A program made the position numbers and the translations under genes. This document shows, piece by piece, positions 1-11,526 of a stretch of DNA of 64,000 bases. Within the stretch, counting starts at the first letter, position 1. Each line of letters begins with the position of its first letter. The notes under the pieces are model-generated. The model was not told where the DNA came from. It searched no databases and was given only the letters and a program-made list of their open reading frames with translations. The stretch is from the NCBI GenBank assembly GCA_014529385.2, contig CM043962.1:49692098-49756097 (forward strand), in the 5' to 3' direction. The stretch comes from Adiantum capillus-veneris. Lineage: Eukaryota > Streptophyta > Polypodiopsida > Polypodiales > Pteridaceae.

Positions 1-177
1 GTTTGTGCATCCACTGAGGTTGATATGGTTGTAGCCTTTGTTGTATGTTCTTGTTGAACTTCTTTGCATTTCCTATCTTTTTCTTGACTTTGTTTGTGCA
101 GATATTCGTGTTTGGTTTCGGTGGTGTCTTTTGTTGTTCTTGTGGTGCTACTTGTTTTGGCTTGACTGTTGTATGGT

Positions 178-1116
178 CTAGCTTGTCATTGGTAGTTGTA
201 AACAATTGTTCTTTGGTCTCCTTCGGCATCCAAACATGTTTTGTTGGCCTGATCTGAATTGGTACTTTGGAATGCCATAGGTCAATATATTCCATTGTGA
301 ATTCTTCTTGTTGATATTTGTCTGCTGAAGCTTTGCTGGCATAGGTTGATTTGTCGTTTCTTTTGTCACTTGCCTTACGTGAATTAAGTTGTCTTTTCTG
401 AGCCAAACTTGATATTTTCGCCCTTGATGAAATTGTGCCCAATATAGATCTGTACCTCGCACCCACACTTGCCTGGTTCCCTGCATGATTGTTGGCTTTT
501 GATAATACATTTCTTGCCAGTAAAACTTGGATTGTTGTTGATTAGTGTGTTGCGGTTGTATGTATTCTTGTCTCCACATTGACACATATTCATCATAGGA
601 CAAGAATGGTTCCGAAAAGTTGTCATTCTTGAAGAGTGCTTCATTAGTATCCAAATCAATGAATACTCTGTTAGATTTGATCCATGGTACTGCTAAGATA
701 CACGACGTTGCTGATCTATTTGGTGGCATCACATGGAACTTATGAGTGTACATGTGTCCCCGCACTGTAATTGGTAGCATGATAGACCACAAAGTGGTCA
801 CCTCATCACCCGATGCTACTTTCAACTTGTGTGTTTTCGTGAATTGGGTCATTGGTCCAAGCTTTTGAAAGAGCTCAAAGCTGATGACACTCAATTTTGC
901 ACCAGTGTCAAGCAATGCATAGCTTTTTACGTGTTCTGGGCCTGCATATGCCGTTATGTAAGGACTACACCACGTGTTTTCTAAAGTGTCTATAGTGTTC
1001 TCGTCCTGGTCCATAAGTTCTGAGATTGTCCTTGCTATTTCTTCTCTTTGTGTATCCGCTTCGATTGTTTGGATTGTTGGAAGAGGATATTTGTCAGTTG
1101 TCACAGGTGTGACCAT
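178..1116 (-). CDS. Retropepsin-like ORF located downstream of the gypsy integrase
   Basis: This is an uninterrupted 312-codon ORF with an ATG start. Residues about 68-170 look like a single retroviral-type aspartic protease domain. The motif LLDTGAKLSVIS has the catalytic D-T-G, a later hydrophobic stretch ends in ILAVPWI where the family has its 'ILG-W' flap and helix segment, and the spacing of about 100 residues fits. The C-terminal half is rich in Q, W and K and has no recognised domain. It begins 61 bases after the integrase segment on the same strand, so it is 3' of pol, whereas Ty3/gypsy elements normally encode protease between gag and RT. It is the only long intact ORF of element 1. 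It could be a relocated protease, a host DDI1/retropepsin-like gene picked up by the element, or a separate adjacent element. The fold is fairly certain; the functional role is inference. Confidence 0.7.
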   Translation of the reverse strand: MVTPVTTDKYPLPTIQTIEADTQREEIARTISELMDQDENTIDTLENTWCSPYITAYAGPEHVKSYALLDTGAKLSVISFELFQKLGPMTQFTKTHKLKVASGDEVTTLWSIMLPITVRGHMYTHKFHVMPPNRSATSCILAVPWIKSNRVFIDLDTNEALFKNDNFSEPFLSYDEYVSMWRQEYIQPQHTNQQQSKFYWQEMYYQKPTIMQGTRQVWVRGTDLYWAQFHQGRKYQVWLRKDNLIHVRQVTKETTNQPMPAKLQQTNINKKNSQWNILTYGIPKYQFRSGQQNMFGCRRRPKNNCLQLPMTS

Positions 1117-1176
1117 GTTTACTGTCCTCAGAAACTGTTTTTGCTTAGCAATGCGTTACTTGGCTTCTTGCTGTGC

Positions 1177-2534
1177 CTATTCACGAACTCGTTGCTGTTC
1201 CTGTCTATAGGACTTGACATAACATAATTGAAACAACATCTCAAAAGTTAGAGGTAGATGATACGTTTTCAAACGACACCCACTAATCCAATTCGGCATT
1301 TCTTTTTCGTCTAGTGTAGATAGTTTCACTGCTCCACTAGAAGAGATATCTTGGATCAAATAAGGTCCCATTCCTCTTTTCTTTAGTTTCTTGGCATGTT
1401 GTTTAAGGGTGTATACCAAGACATAGTCCCCCGTTTTGAAGTCCTTGTTTTTGACATGTTTGTCAAAAAACTCTTTGTGCTGTCTTTTCTTGGCAAAAAT
1501 GTCTGCTACCGCATTGAATCGTAACTCGTCTAGTTTTTCTAGGTCATCTAACCGTTTTGAAAGCTCATGGCCCATCCATTCCAGCTGTTTAGCTACCCTT
1601 AGTGTTGGAATCAAAAATTCAATGGGCAGTATTGCATTCAACTCGTACACCATATTAAACGATGTAGCATTTAGTGTTGTTTTATATGCAACTCGATAAG
1701 CCCACAATGCTGAATATAGCATTTGATCCCAGTCTGTTCTTGTTTCACTAACCAGTTTTGTCAGAACTATGCATAGTGTTTTGTTGGTCGCTTCTGCTTG
1801 GCCATTGGCTTGTGGATGGTAGGGTGCAGATTTACGATGAATCACCATAAACTCATTTAAGAGATGTTCAATAACTTCATTACAAAATGTGTTCCTCTAT
1901 CACTCAGTATCTCAATCGGTAGGCCATAGCGTGTGAACACATATTCATACAAGAATTGTGTCGTGGTTCTTGCATCTGCCTTTGTTGTGGCTTTTTCTTC
2001 CACCCATTTGGTCAAATAATCAGTGGCCACTATGATATATTGTGCATGTGAATGATAAGCTGGTGGAGAAATAGGACCGACAAAATCCCATCCCCATTTA
2101 GCGAATGCCCGAGCACTCATCATTGGTCTTAAAGGCATGTCGTCTCTCTTAACTGGCACCTTAGTGCGTTGACACTCATCACACCTTTTCACGAATTCTG
2201 CTGCATCTTAAATCATGGTCAACCGCAAAATTCCTGCAGTCATAATGATTTTTACAGTTCTGTCCGTAGAAAAATGACCCCCTGCTATGCCTGCATGGGC
2301 TTGCTCCGATAATGGGAAGTAGTCATTTTCATGAGGAACTAGCCTTAACTGGTCATCTGGTCCTCTTTTATACAATTGGTCACTTATCAAGGTATACTTG
2401 TTCGCTTCAATTTGTAAAGCCTTTTGCCTGGCTTTAGACCAATCTCCTGGCAACTCCTTATTAGTCAAATACTCCACAATAGCATGACTCCACGCGAGTA
2501 CTATCGTCACTTGGTATAATGTGGCATAATCCAT
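1177..2534 (-). pseudogene. Gypsy integrase, fragmented (element 1)
   Basis: The integrase of element 1 would insert cDNA into chromosomes. Three pieces in different frames cover it. Bases 2534-2208 carry the end of the H2C2 zinc-binding region (AGIAGGHFSTDRT). Bases 2192-1857 carry the start of the rve core (WGWDFVGPISPP, then VATDYLTKWVEE, then ILSDRGTHF) with two of the catalytic acidic residues. Bases 1848-1177 carry the last part of the core (SAPYHPQANGQAEATNK, with the catalytic Glu) and the C-terminal domain (FKTGDYVLVYTLK...GPYLIQDISSSGAVKL). Frame changes at about 2200 and 1850 and stops break the gene. There is no obvious chromodomain after the C-terminal region. Confidence 0.9.
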
Positions 2535-3477
2535 CGTGGTATTGGCTGTGCAAACGTTGCATTTTTTTTAATGTGATTAGCTACATCACTTGCCATTCCA
2601 GGCCAATACACTCCAAGTATCCATAATCGTTCATAGGTTATTTGATTTCCTCGATGGAAACCCCCTGTCTGTGTATGTGCCTCCTCTAGATAAGCATCGT
2701 ATTCCTCTGGACCTATACACAACCGTAGAATCCCATCGTTGCCAATATGATACATTCTTCCAGCAAGCATAGTGTAATTCCGTGCTTGTCTAACATCTTC
2801 CACCATGTGTATTTCTTCAAGATTCATTCCATATGTCAACAAGGGAATAATCTTCTCTGACCACTTTGGTACCATCTCTATATTAAATATGTATGCATTT
2901 GGGAGATCATCATCTAGTAGCTTCTTTGCCATTTAGTAATCGAGAAAGGTGGTCTGCTCTTTGATGAGTTTTTCCTTTCTTTACTACTACCGTAAAGTCA
3001 AACTCAAGCAACACAATGAACCATCTTACAATTCGTCCCGTGTTAAAAGGTTTGTTCACTAAGTACAAAAGTGCTTGATGATCCACAAAAAAATGTGAAT
3101 TTGTTCGCAAGCAAGTAATGACAAAATTTCTTTACCGCATAGATCATACCTAGTCCTTCTCTTTCTGTGGTGGTATAATTCTTTTCTGCACTATTGAGTT
3201 GTCTACTAGAACAACTGATGGGGAAATATGTGTTACCATCTCCAGGTTGTGCTAATATACAACCTATTGCAAATGCCAAAGCATCTACACGTACATGAAA
3301 AATCTTTGACCAATCCGGTGCTTTTAGAATTGGTGCAGATACCAGCGCATCTTTTAATTTCTGGAATGACTCATCACTTTCGTCTGCCCATATGAATATC
3401 GTGATCAAACTATACAAGGGTTTTGCTATTACAACATACATATAGATAAACCGTCGGTAATATCCACAATGTCCCAT
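2507..3477 (-). pseudogene. Gypsy RNase H and connection region, fragmented (element 1)
   Basis: Bases 3477-3043 encode the end of RT and the start of RNase H (RVDALAFAIGCILAQ, then SCSSRQLNSAEKNYTTTEREGLGMIYAVKKF). Bases 3110-2910 continue with FVDHQALLYLVN and KGKTHQRADHLSRL, the usual end of gypsy RNase H. Bases 2932-2507 hold the linker to the integrase (HIGNDGILRLCIGPEEY...EEAHTQTGGFHRG...YWPGM), including the beginning of the H2C2 finger. The overlap of the pieces in different frames shows small indels. The first RNase H aspartate (in RVDAL) is present. Confidence 0.88.
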
Positions 3478-3492
3478 AAATGATTGTACCTC

Positions 3493-4437
3493 TCATACAT
3501 TGTTTGGTCTTGGCAATTCTATGATCACCTTTACCTTATCTTCATCAGTGGAAATTCCATTAGCCAATACTATGTGGCCTAGGATCTTGCCTTGCCGTAC
3601 CATGAATGCACATTTTTCTGGATTGAGGCAAATCCTATACGTTTTGAATTTCTCGAATACCTTCCGTAGATGATCTATATGGTCTTCTCTCAATAGAGAA
3701 TAGACACATAAGTCATCCATGTATATATCCAAAAATATTCTCAAGTATTCTTTGAAAGCATGTGTCATTAACCTCTGGAATGTGGCTAGGGCATTGGTCA
3801 AGCCAAATGGCATTACCCTAAACGCATATATGTCCCATTCAGTTGCAAACGCTGTTTTGTACTGATCTTCTAGTTTAAGCCCCAATTGATTATAACCAAA
3901 GAATCCGTCAATAAAGCTATAGTCCTGCTTGCCTGCTACTCGTTCTAGGACGTGTTTCGTGATAGGAATAGGATAGTTGTCTCTTATTGTAGCCGCATTT
4001 ACTTTCTTGAGATTCACACACACTCGTAATTTTCCGTTTTTCTTAGGTACCACCACTATTGGCAACACCTAGTCAGTGTGCTCTATCTCATAAATAAATT
4101 CAGCATCCATGAGTTTGTCTATCTCTTCCTTAATCCTTTTGGCGAATGTTTCATTGTACGCGTACGGACGTTGTTTGCTTGGCTTTGCATCCGACTTTAG
4201 AGGGATAGAATGTTCACAAATGTTAGGATCCACTCCTTTCAGATCTTTGTATGACAAGGCAAATACATCACGAAACTCTTTAAGCGTTTTGATCAATAGG
4301 TCCTCTTCTTCTTGGCTCTCCTGGCTTAGATCCGTAGCAATGTAAGCAGGTCGAGGAATTTCTCTCGGCTCCCCTAGGTCTATTTTCTTGGCATTATTTG
4401 GTCCATCATAGGACTCGTTGAGTTTAGGCTCTCTCAT
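3493..4437 (-). pseudogene. Gypsy reverse transcriptase, one in-frame stop (element 1)
   Basis: Two consecutive segments form a near-complete RT. Bases 4437-4069 end in the RT entry region (KQRPYAYNETFAKRIKEEIDKLMDAEFI). After one stop codon the frame continues from 4068 with LPIVVVPKKNGKLRVCVNLKKVN, FIDGFFGYNQL, FRVMPFGLTNALATFQ and the catalytic YMDD (encoded near 3715-3726), then KILGHIV. Only the stop at about 4069 and the break at 3490 interrupt it. The fold and lineage (Ty3/gypsy) are clear. The gene is inactive in this copy. Confidence 0.93.
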
Positions 4438-4680
4438 CGGTTGCTGGACTATTAATTTTTGGAGGTGCCTCCAAGAGCTCTTGAGCTTTTTGGATGAGTT
4501 GTTTGAACATCTCGAACCTCTGCTTCTCTAGCTCTCCATTTGAATACGTCATCCATCTTTGTTTGTTCGTCTGGTAGTTCTCAATTTGTGCCTCATAAGC
4601 CTTAGAATAGCATCCAATGGCTCAAATTTCTTGTCCACAAGAATTGATCCTCCAGAAGTCTCATTTTGAGTCTCGCCTCT

Positions 4681-6842
4681 TCATTTAGTTAGACATTCCT
4701 CTAGTCTCTCACTAGGTACGCTACTAGGGACGGTTTCTCTTGGTTGTTGTTGCAATTGCTCTTGAGCTTTTGCAAGTTTAGTTTTGACAGCCTTTAGTTT
4801 TTGATGTTGATGTGCTCTCTCTTTGGATCTTAACATCCTCCTCGTCTCTTCTACTTGTTGTTTTGCTTTGTGTTTCATCACTCAATTTTCCCTTTTCTTT
4901 CTCTTTTTGCTTGGGCTCTTGTGACTAAATTTACTAGTACCTTGGCTTTTGTTTTGGATCCGCTAGATATGAAGGTAAAACCTCCACTATGTTTAAAAAG
5001 GCTCTTGCATTTTTATCTGGATTCTATGGGAAATCTGCAATCAAATGCCCTATTCCACACACATTCATTGCAATAAAACTTTTGCATAGGAGATGCTCTC
5101 ATTGGATAGTCTTTGATCAAATGATCCCCATTGCATTAGTAGCAAGGTCCTAATGGTCTCGGTTTTTGTTGTTGCATGGAAGGTCCTTGAGAATAAACCC
5201 TTGGTGTAGCTTCCCTTTGGTTAGCTATGAATATCAAAGTTCCCTGGCCTTACTATCATTGATTCCCCTTGATTTACTGTGTCTACCTCTGGCTGTGTAC
5301 AACTTAAGGTTGGAACCATTGATCATAGGTGTCTTGTTCCACTTGACTATGGTCATAAGTTTGCCCAAAACCATAATTCTCTTCATTATAATATTGCATA
5401 ACTGATACTAGCATTTCTTCATTGGGGTTTTACTCAGGGTATTCAATCTAATTGGAGCTTGGTTTTCTCTTAGTAGTGACGATTGTTGTCCTAAGTTTGG
5501 CCTAGGTCTTTCCATTCCTAGTTGAGCATCTAATTGCCCTAGGGGGTATCTCGGTGATGGTAGCTATTGCCTGTTTACCAGATACAAAGGGTTTGCTTAT
5601 CTTTACGGCTGATAATTAGGGTTTGGCTGGTATTGTCTCTCCCTAACATATCCTTGGTTATAGTAGCACTCCTTGGTACCATGATTGGTCCACTTTTGCT
5701 CTATAGCACACCACTTCTACTGTCTAGGTCTCTGTTGAGAAGCTTGTTGCTGTGGCAGTACATGACATTGCTGTGTCGGATGATCTCCTCCATACGTCAT
5801 GCACATTCTTAACTAAGGTTGTCTTACATTAGCAGGCTTCATCACTTGAGTCAACCTTTTAATGAATTCCTGAGTGAAGTGTCCTACATCTAAGGTAGAC
5901 TTAGCTTGATCCACCCTATTCGTAGTTTGCCCACTCGTTGTTGATCTCAAATCAATAGAATTTGTTTCTACGTCCTCTTAAACTTCACCATAAATTTGAA
6001 ATTGTCCACCAAAAATATGGCTTCCTTTGTCACTTCATCTAATGTCGCACAATTTTTCAAGTGAAGATCCTTCTTGAGATGGGTATCCCTCAATGCTTCA
6101 ATGAATAGCAACACAAGTATCTCTTGCTGAGGAACCTCCCTTTGTGGACATATCTCCACGTATTGCTTTAACCTTAAGGCAGCTTCTTTAACCTTCTCAT
6201 GCTCTTTTTGCTTAAACAAATAAATTTGAGAGACAGTATCGTGTTTGATTCCCCGCTTGGTGAACTCTTGGACAAAGTTAGACTAAAGTTTTTCAATATC
6301 TGGATAGTCATCCTTGTTGAGATGTTGGAACCAAGTTTGGGAGGTGCCCTCCAAGGTCAACCCAAATCCCTCATACTGCCAATGATAACTCATGCTCTAT
6401 TCTACTTTTAATACTTGTCTAAATGCATATGCATGTGCATAGGGATCTCTTGATTTACTATACTTGGCACTTAAGCACTTAGCCACTTGAGATGATCTCA
6501 TAGGTCTTGGCTCAGTGATATACCACAACATATTTGGTGCTCCAACATATATCCTTCATTGGCGGCCATAGGTGCTTGGAGAAGAGCTCTACATCGTCCA
6601 CTTGAGTGAACTCTCTCCGGATGTCCCACTGGGACTCTTTCTAGGATCCTTTCAGGGATTCTCATGCTTGCTTGTGGTAGTGATGACCCTATGTAGACGT
6701 GATAACCACCTCTCATGCTCATTACTTCTCGTTGGACTGTCTTTTGGAATTCTGACCCAAACTGCCAATGTCCCATGGAGTTTGTCATACGAGTTCCTTG
6801 GGGTACATCTTGGATCTGTGTAAGTCGGGAGGAAAATTCCAC
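4681..6842 (-). pseudogene. Gag-like remnants of element 1
   Basis: Bases 6219-5968 encode a piece of a retrotransposon gag domain (EAALRLKQYVEICPQREV... LLFIEALRDTHLKKDLHLKN). Upstream, 6842-6498 encodes a short segment with no recognised domain, ending in a possible gag N-terminus. Around 5105-5150 the minus strand reads a CCHC zinc-knuckle-like string with a stop inside it and Tyr in place of the last Cys. Bases 4881-4681 encode a K/E/Q-rich, probably coiled-coil, stretch. No reading frame joins these pieces. The interval 4882-5967 otherwise holds only stop-rich frames. Confidence 0.6.
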
Positions 6843-7600
6843 TTTAGCTAAATCGCACTCATTTTGAATTCAAAATGTATTATGTTCAGTATTGATCATT
6901 ACACTCAACGAACATTGTCAACTTTTAGCTTGGGTCCATGTCTAAGCATACAAACCCAATTTGGGTATGACTAGCTATTTTTCAAGGAGGCTAGGATGGC
7001 CACAATGTGGAACCCAATTTTTTCATTCTCACAGTTTTTGTGTCTTGTGGTTGTGTCTAGAATGATCATAATAAGACATGTTTGCATGTCTTTGAAAGTT
7101 TGTGGTGTCAATATGAGGGTGAAGTACCAAGCTATATCAATAGATAGGTTATATAGTGCAAAATATGGGGTGGGAAAGCAAACAGGGAGGATATGTCAGC
7201 AGAATGAAAAAAATACCACTTTTTTGTATCTAATTCTACACATAGTATAAGAATTTTAGTGGCTATGGCATCCATATATACTAAGACTAGGAACCCATTG
7301 AAGCTGACGGGAAAATTAAGTCCTCAGCATGAATATGGTGTACCATAGGGGTAACCTTGAAAGTATGCTGTTTTTGGTCAAATTCAGCACTACTTTGGCT
7401 TTCGAAGCTTGTCATGACCAAGAAATCAAGAGATAGGCATGTTACTTGTTTTTTAAAACTGGAATGGGTTCTTAGCTTGAAGCTCATGTAAGGAATTTTG
7501 GAAATTCACACATCTACTATGCGTATTGGAATTTTTTTCAAAACCCTTAAAGGACACTTTGATGTCCTAATAGGTTGTCAAACTAGTGTTCACACTCTCT
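6838..7600. repeat. Dispersed direct repeat, copy 1 (second copy 16498-17260)
   Basis: About 760 bases here match 16498-17260 in the same orientation at an estimated 80-85% identity. The shared landmarks are 'tcgcactcat...gaattcaaaatgtattatg' near the start, 'catacaaacccaatttgggtat' and 'ggacacttttatgtcctaatagg' near the end. The two copies flank the interval holding gypsy element 2. They may therefore be remnants of a long LTR or of another repeat family, but I cannot see clean TG/CA ends. Confidence 0.7.
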
Positions 7601-8507
7601 TCTGTGGAAATCCTGCTAGCTTGGTCTCTAGTATGCTCCTTTCCTAACTTGCAAAATGCTCCTACCTAAGATACATGAATTTTTCAAAGAGCTTGCTTCA
7701 AACCCAACCTGTTACCTTGCGTATAATTGGTCGGTCTGATGTCTTCAGTCAGCTTGATTGATCCCATATCTATCCAAACAAAAAACTTCCAATCTTGGAC
7801 TGGTCCTATTCAGCCTTTTAACCCCAACATTTGTAAATGTACAAATTTACACTTCCAAAAATAATTTTCTCCCTTTCGAACTTATGAACCTCTTTTATGT
7901 TTTTATGAGATGCTCCTGAAATCAGAGTTTTACCAAAAAAATTCACAGGTTTATACTACAAAACAATAATCGCGATTATTGTTTTATCCTGTAGATTTTT
8001 TACCTTTTTGGATGAACTCTCTTTACATCCCTATCATACACTCTCTTTTAAACCTTCCCTTAGATTTTCAACCAGTTTAGGATTTTGGTTTGTCAGTTAT
8101 CCCACTTTTTCGCAATCTTTGTGCTTTACAACTAGGGTTTGGGTTTTCTCTCAATTCTAAAGTCAAAATCAAATATAACTTGAGCTGTGATCCCCTTGTC
8201 TTGCTTTGTCTTTGACCGAAGTCTTGTGTCCAAATTTTCAATATACAATGAGTTGAAAAAATAATTGCGATTATTGTTTTTGGTCTTTGTTCTGACCTAG
8301 ATCAAGGTGCTTTTGGTTCCTTGGGCTCACCTCTTTCCATAGAGCTTACCCTTCAAGTTTTACCCAATTTGGACTTCTGGTTTGCGAATTGTTACAATTT
8401 TAGCACAATTTTTGGAGTATTTCTTCAGTTTCTAAAGGTGGTTTATTCCAAATTCATTTTTAAAAAAAAATTGGGTATTAAAACTCTCTGCCGACCCCCT
8501 AGGATTC
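7601..8507. other. Intergenic, AT-rich, nothing recognised
   Basis: No coding or repeat structure could be supported. The motif 'aataatcgcgattattgttttat' near 7965-7986 contains a short perfect palindrome (aataatcgcgattatt), and a related 'ataattgcgattattgttttt' occurs near 8260-8281. These look like short repeats within an old element. Confidence 0.5.
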
Positions 8508-9197
8508 AAGCTTAGATGCCTGTAGCATGTATATGCATCTTTTGGCTGGCTGCCCATATTTTTAGACGCCCTTCTATATAGGTCAATTTAGAAGATGTGA
8601 AAGGAGATTCTTTGGAGAGTACATTCTTGAGAGCATTCTTGAGAGTGAGAGGTGAGTGTGGAGAAGAAGAAGAGGAGTGGCTATGGAGCCTGAAGCTCTT
8701 CCATACATTTGTAGCCGACATTTGGGGTTTAATGAAAGCTAAGTCTCTCTATTTTTCTTGTCTCCTTTGATTATGTGTGTTAATGTTGCTTGATTAAGTG
8801 ATTAATCTTGTCTTCTCTCTCTTCTTTTCCCTCTTGTTTGACCATTATGGCTTTACATGTGTGCTAGATTAGAAAGAGTGTGTGTGGGTTGCATGCATGG
8901 CTCTAATCAAGTTTCCATGTGCTTGCTTAATGATTGATTAGAGAGTGTGTGCTTGATATTAGAGTTGGATTAGCATCATTGTCTGCATGATTAGTGAGTA
9001 GAGTGTAGATAGAGTGTGTCTGCATGTAGATCTAGCTCCATTGGCTTTCCCTCTTTGCATCTCTTGATTTCCCCCTCTCCGTAGAGTCCTCATTCCGTCA
9101 CATTAGGTGCATCCACACCTCCATGCACTAGCCGGGTTTGGATCCATCGGATTGACATTATGTCGGTGGGTTATGCACTATGCTATGACCGTCAACA
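8508..9197 (+). mobile_element. 5'-truncated LTR (LTR family L2), plus orientation
   Basis: This sequence is repeated in inverted orientation at about 21880-22677. Shared strings are 'gatgcctgtagcatgtatat', 'gagaggtgagtgtggagaag' and 'cattaggtgcatccac'. By comparison with the minus copy, whose outer end is TGTTGATGG next to a purine tract, the plus copy lacks roughly its first 120 bases. It ends in ...CCGTCAACA immediately before a primer-binding site, so the TG...CA structure is met at the 3' end. The open frame near 8512-8721 lies in this LTR and is not a gene. Confidence 0.75.
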
Positions 9198-9198
9198 T

Positions 9199-9216
9199 TG
9201 GCACCGTTGCCGGGGA
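9199..9216 (+). other. Primer-binding site, TGGCACCGTTGCCGGGGA
   Basis: It starts two bases after the LTR's terminal CA and is 18 bases long. It differs by one base from TGGCGCCGTTGCCGGGGA, the tRNA-Asp-type PBS known from many plant Ty3/gypsy elements. The element that should follow is not recognisable; the next 2 kb carries no gag or pol. Confidence 0.75.
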
Positions 9217-9635
9217 CCGAGCGCCTAAGCTAGAGGATCATCCGTGTGCTGGTTTGAGTCTAACTTTCATTATGAGTAGGTGTTGGTTGTAGGAATAATG
9301 AGAGGTTTTGTTTTGTGTAGCTCGTAGACTAATTTCACATTTTTTCCCTCTTTGTACATTCGGCTAATCTACTGAAAATTGAGCATTGACATGTGTTTAT
9401 GCGCTTAATTAGAGACAAGATGTGCATGATTTTGAGTTGAAATTGTTGACATTTGGTTGCAAGTCATGCATTTCGATTTTGGTTGCTTGTAGGTGAAAAC
9501 GACGGATCCGGAAATTAGCGGACACACATGGTGTGTCATCGTCACTTGGAGTTGGATTTGATGCATGGATTATGGTCATGTGAGTGCTTCACATCCCTCT
9601 TATGCATTGTTGATTTATGTTTGGGGTTTTGGTCA

Positions 9636-10290
9636 ATTTTGTATGCTCTCATGTCACTACTATGAATGCCAACTTTTTTGATGCTGGAATAGTGTCATGT
9701 TGCCATTCGTTCATTGAAATGAGCATTGAGTATGCAAGTTGTGTGATTAGGCATTCGTGAAAGTACATTGGTGCTTGATAAAATGTTGATTTGGTTTGTG
9801 CATTCAAGTAAACAAGCATTTTGCGTTTTTTTTTTGGAAAAGTGTGCTTTTGATATCATATTGTGTGCTTCTACGTGTTTATGCACTTGGGTGCTAGAAT
9901 AGTGTTGCATTATGGTATCAAAATGGTCTTGAGTTGTTTTGTTTTGTTTGGATGTGTTATGGTAAATTTTGTATGCTCTCATGTCACTTTGAACGTCAAT
10001 TTTTTGATGCTTGATTAGTGTCATATTGCCATACGTTCGTTGGAATGAGCATTGAGTATGAAAGTTGTGTGATTAGGCATTCATGAAAGTGCATTTGTGC
10101 TTGGAAAAACAGTGATTTGGTTTGTGCATTCAAGTAGACAAGCATTTTGCGTTTTTCAAAAAAGTGTGCTTTTGATACCATATTGTGTGCTTTTGATTTT
10201 TTGAGCACTTGGGTACTAGAATAGTGTTGTATTATGGTATCAAAGTGATCTTGAGTGGTTTCATTTTATTTGGGATCAATTTGGATCAAA
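9636..10290 (+). repeat. Tandem duplication, two ~330-bp units
   Basis: Unit 1 (about 9636-9964) and unit 2 (about 9966-10290) share 'ttttgtatgctctcatgtcac', 'gcattgagtatg', 'gttgtgtgattaggcattc' and 'gggt(a/g)ctagaatagtgttg' in the same order. The region carries no supported gene; the short minus frames at 9695-10208 just mirror the duplication. It lies downstream of the PBS and may be decayed retroelement leader. Confidence 0.75.
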
Positions 10291-11526
10291 TCGGATCAAA
10301 AATGCTAAAAAAACGCTAAAAAATGCTCCAAGAATTGCGGGTTTTCTTGCCATTTGATGTATATGTTGAATTAGCAAGTGATGCTTGGTCAAAAGTTGTG
10401 TCTAAGTGAGCTTCAAAGCTTGCTTAATTTTCAAAAAACATTCGGGCAAATTTTGGTATTTTTTAGGCATTTATTTGTCTCTTGAATGCCAAAAAAATCA
10501 ATTAATTGACCAAAAATTGATGAAAAACTAGGCAAAACTGGATAGTCGAGAGCGTCAGTGCATCATACACATGTCCGTGAGCTTCACATACACACACACA
10601 CACACATGCGCACACACATCCACCTCCTCTCCATTTTCTTTTTATTTTTTGGAGGGGACGTTCACACGCGTTCACGCACGTCACTTTGTACGCACCGCAC
10701 ACAGCACACCCATTACCTGCTTGTCCGCCCACTAGACACATGAGTGGATTAGAGGCCGTGATCATGCAAAGAGATTAGATGATGGACATGGAGATTCCAT
10801 GCTCTGGACAATTGTCGGTGAGCACAGAGACCAGCGTTGCTACACAGACACACATGGATGGTATTTTGTCCAGTGCTGCATCTCCTTTGGCCACACAAAA
10901 ACCTTCCACATGGTGCAAGTCCATCTGGACGGCACGAGGGTTGGAAATTTTAGAGATGATTGTTGTGCCACCTATGTGATCGACCATACACTTAGGCGAG
11001 AGGAGATAGAGACAATACACGTAGACAATTGCCTAGAGGCCTTCGACCATCCCGTGCAGGTTACATTACAGAGGGTAGGTCATCGAGTGATCTATAATAA
11101 TAGCTCTTAGTGAAGATACCCATTAGAGTGTCACACTTTGCCTCGACGTCTTTCAACAGATGTCGTGACACTCATTGGAAATCCTAGAGATAGATGCTAC
11201 GTGAGCATCACCAGCATCGAGTCTTATTTTTTGATTTGCGGGTTGCCGTATGATCCTCGACCTACCTAGTTTCCTGCTTTGAATAGAAGTGCCTCACGTT
11301 CTCTAGACACAATTCCACCACCCACGTCACTCAGGAGACCACCGCCAGGGTTCTCATCACCTAGACCTGACTTGCCACCAGGTACCATGAGTCTAGAGTG
11401 ATGCATACCTCGGTGAGTGCTAGCACTTCCTGTACCCCTCATAGCAAGTCACGGTTGGATACCCAGAGCCCTTGAGAGACGCATTTTAGGGAGTCTCTAT
11501 CTCAACACTTTGCACCATCTAGAGAC
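10291..11526. other. No supported gene; short (CA)n tract
   Basis: A (CA)-rich tract lies at 10586-10620. Overlapping short frames exist on both strands at 10775-11110, but none resembles a known protein. I see no repeat link to the rest of the window. Confidence 0.5.

Larger units (their letters stand above)
1..6842 (-). mobile_element. Decayed Ty3/gypsy LTR retrotransposon (element 1), 3' end beyond the window
   Basis: On the minus strand the order is gag-like remnants (about 6842-5000), reverse transcriptase, RNase H, integrase and then an extra retropepsin-like ORF, before the element runs off the left edge. Each coding segment is broken by stops or frameshifts, so this copy is not autonomous. 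The downstream LTR is not in the window. The 5' LTR cannot be delimited, although the sequence from about 6838 to 7600 recurs at 16.5-17.26 kb and may be LTR-derived. No protease is recognisable in the usual place between gag and RT. Confidence 0.85.

Noticed and set aside
10775-11110. Overlapping frames on both strands including a 103-codon plus frame
   Set aside because: No family resemblance, no promoter or splice context, and mutually exclusive.
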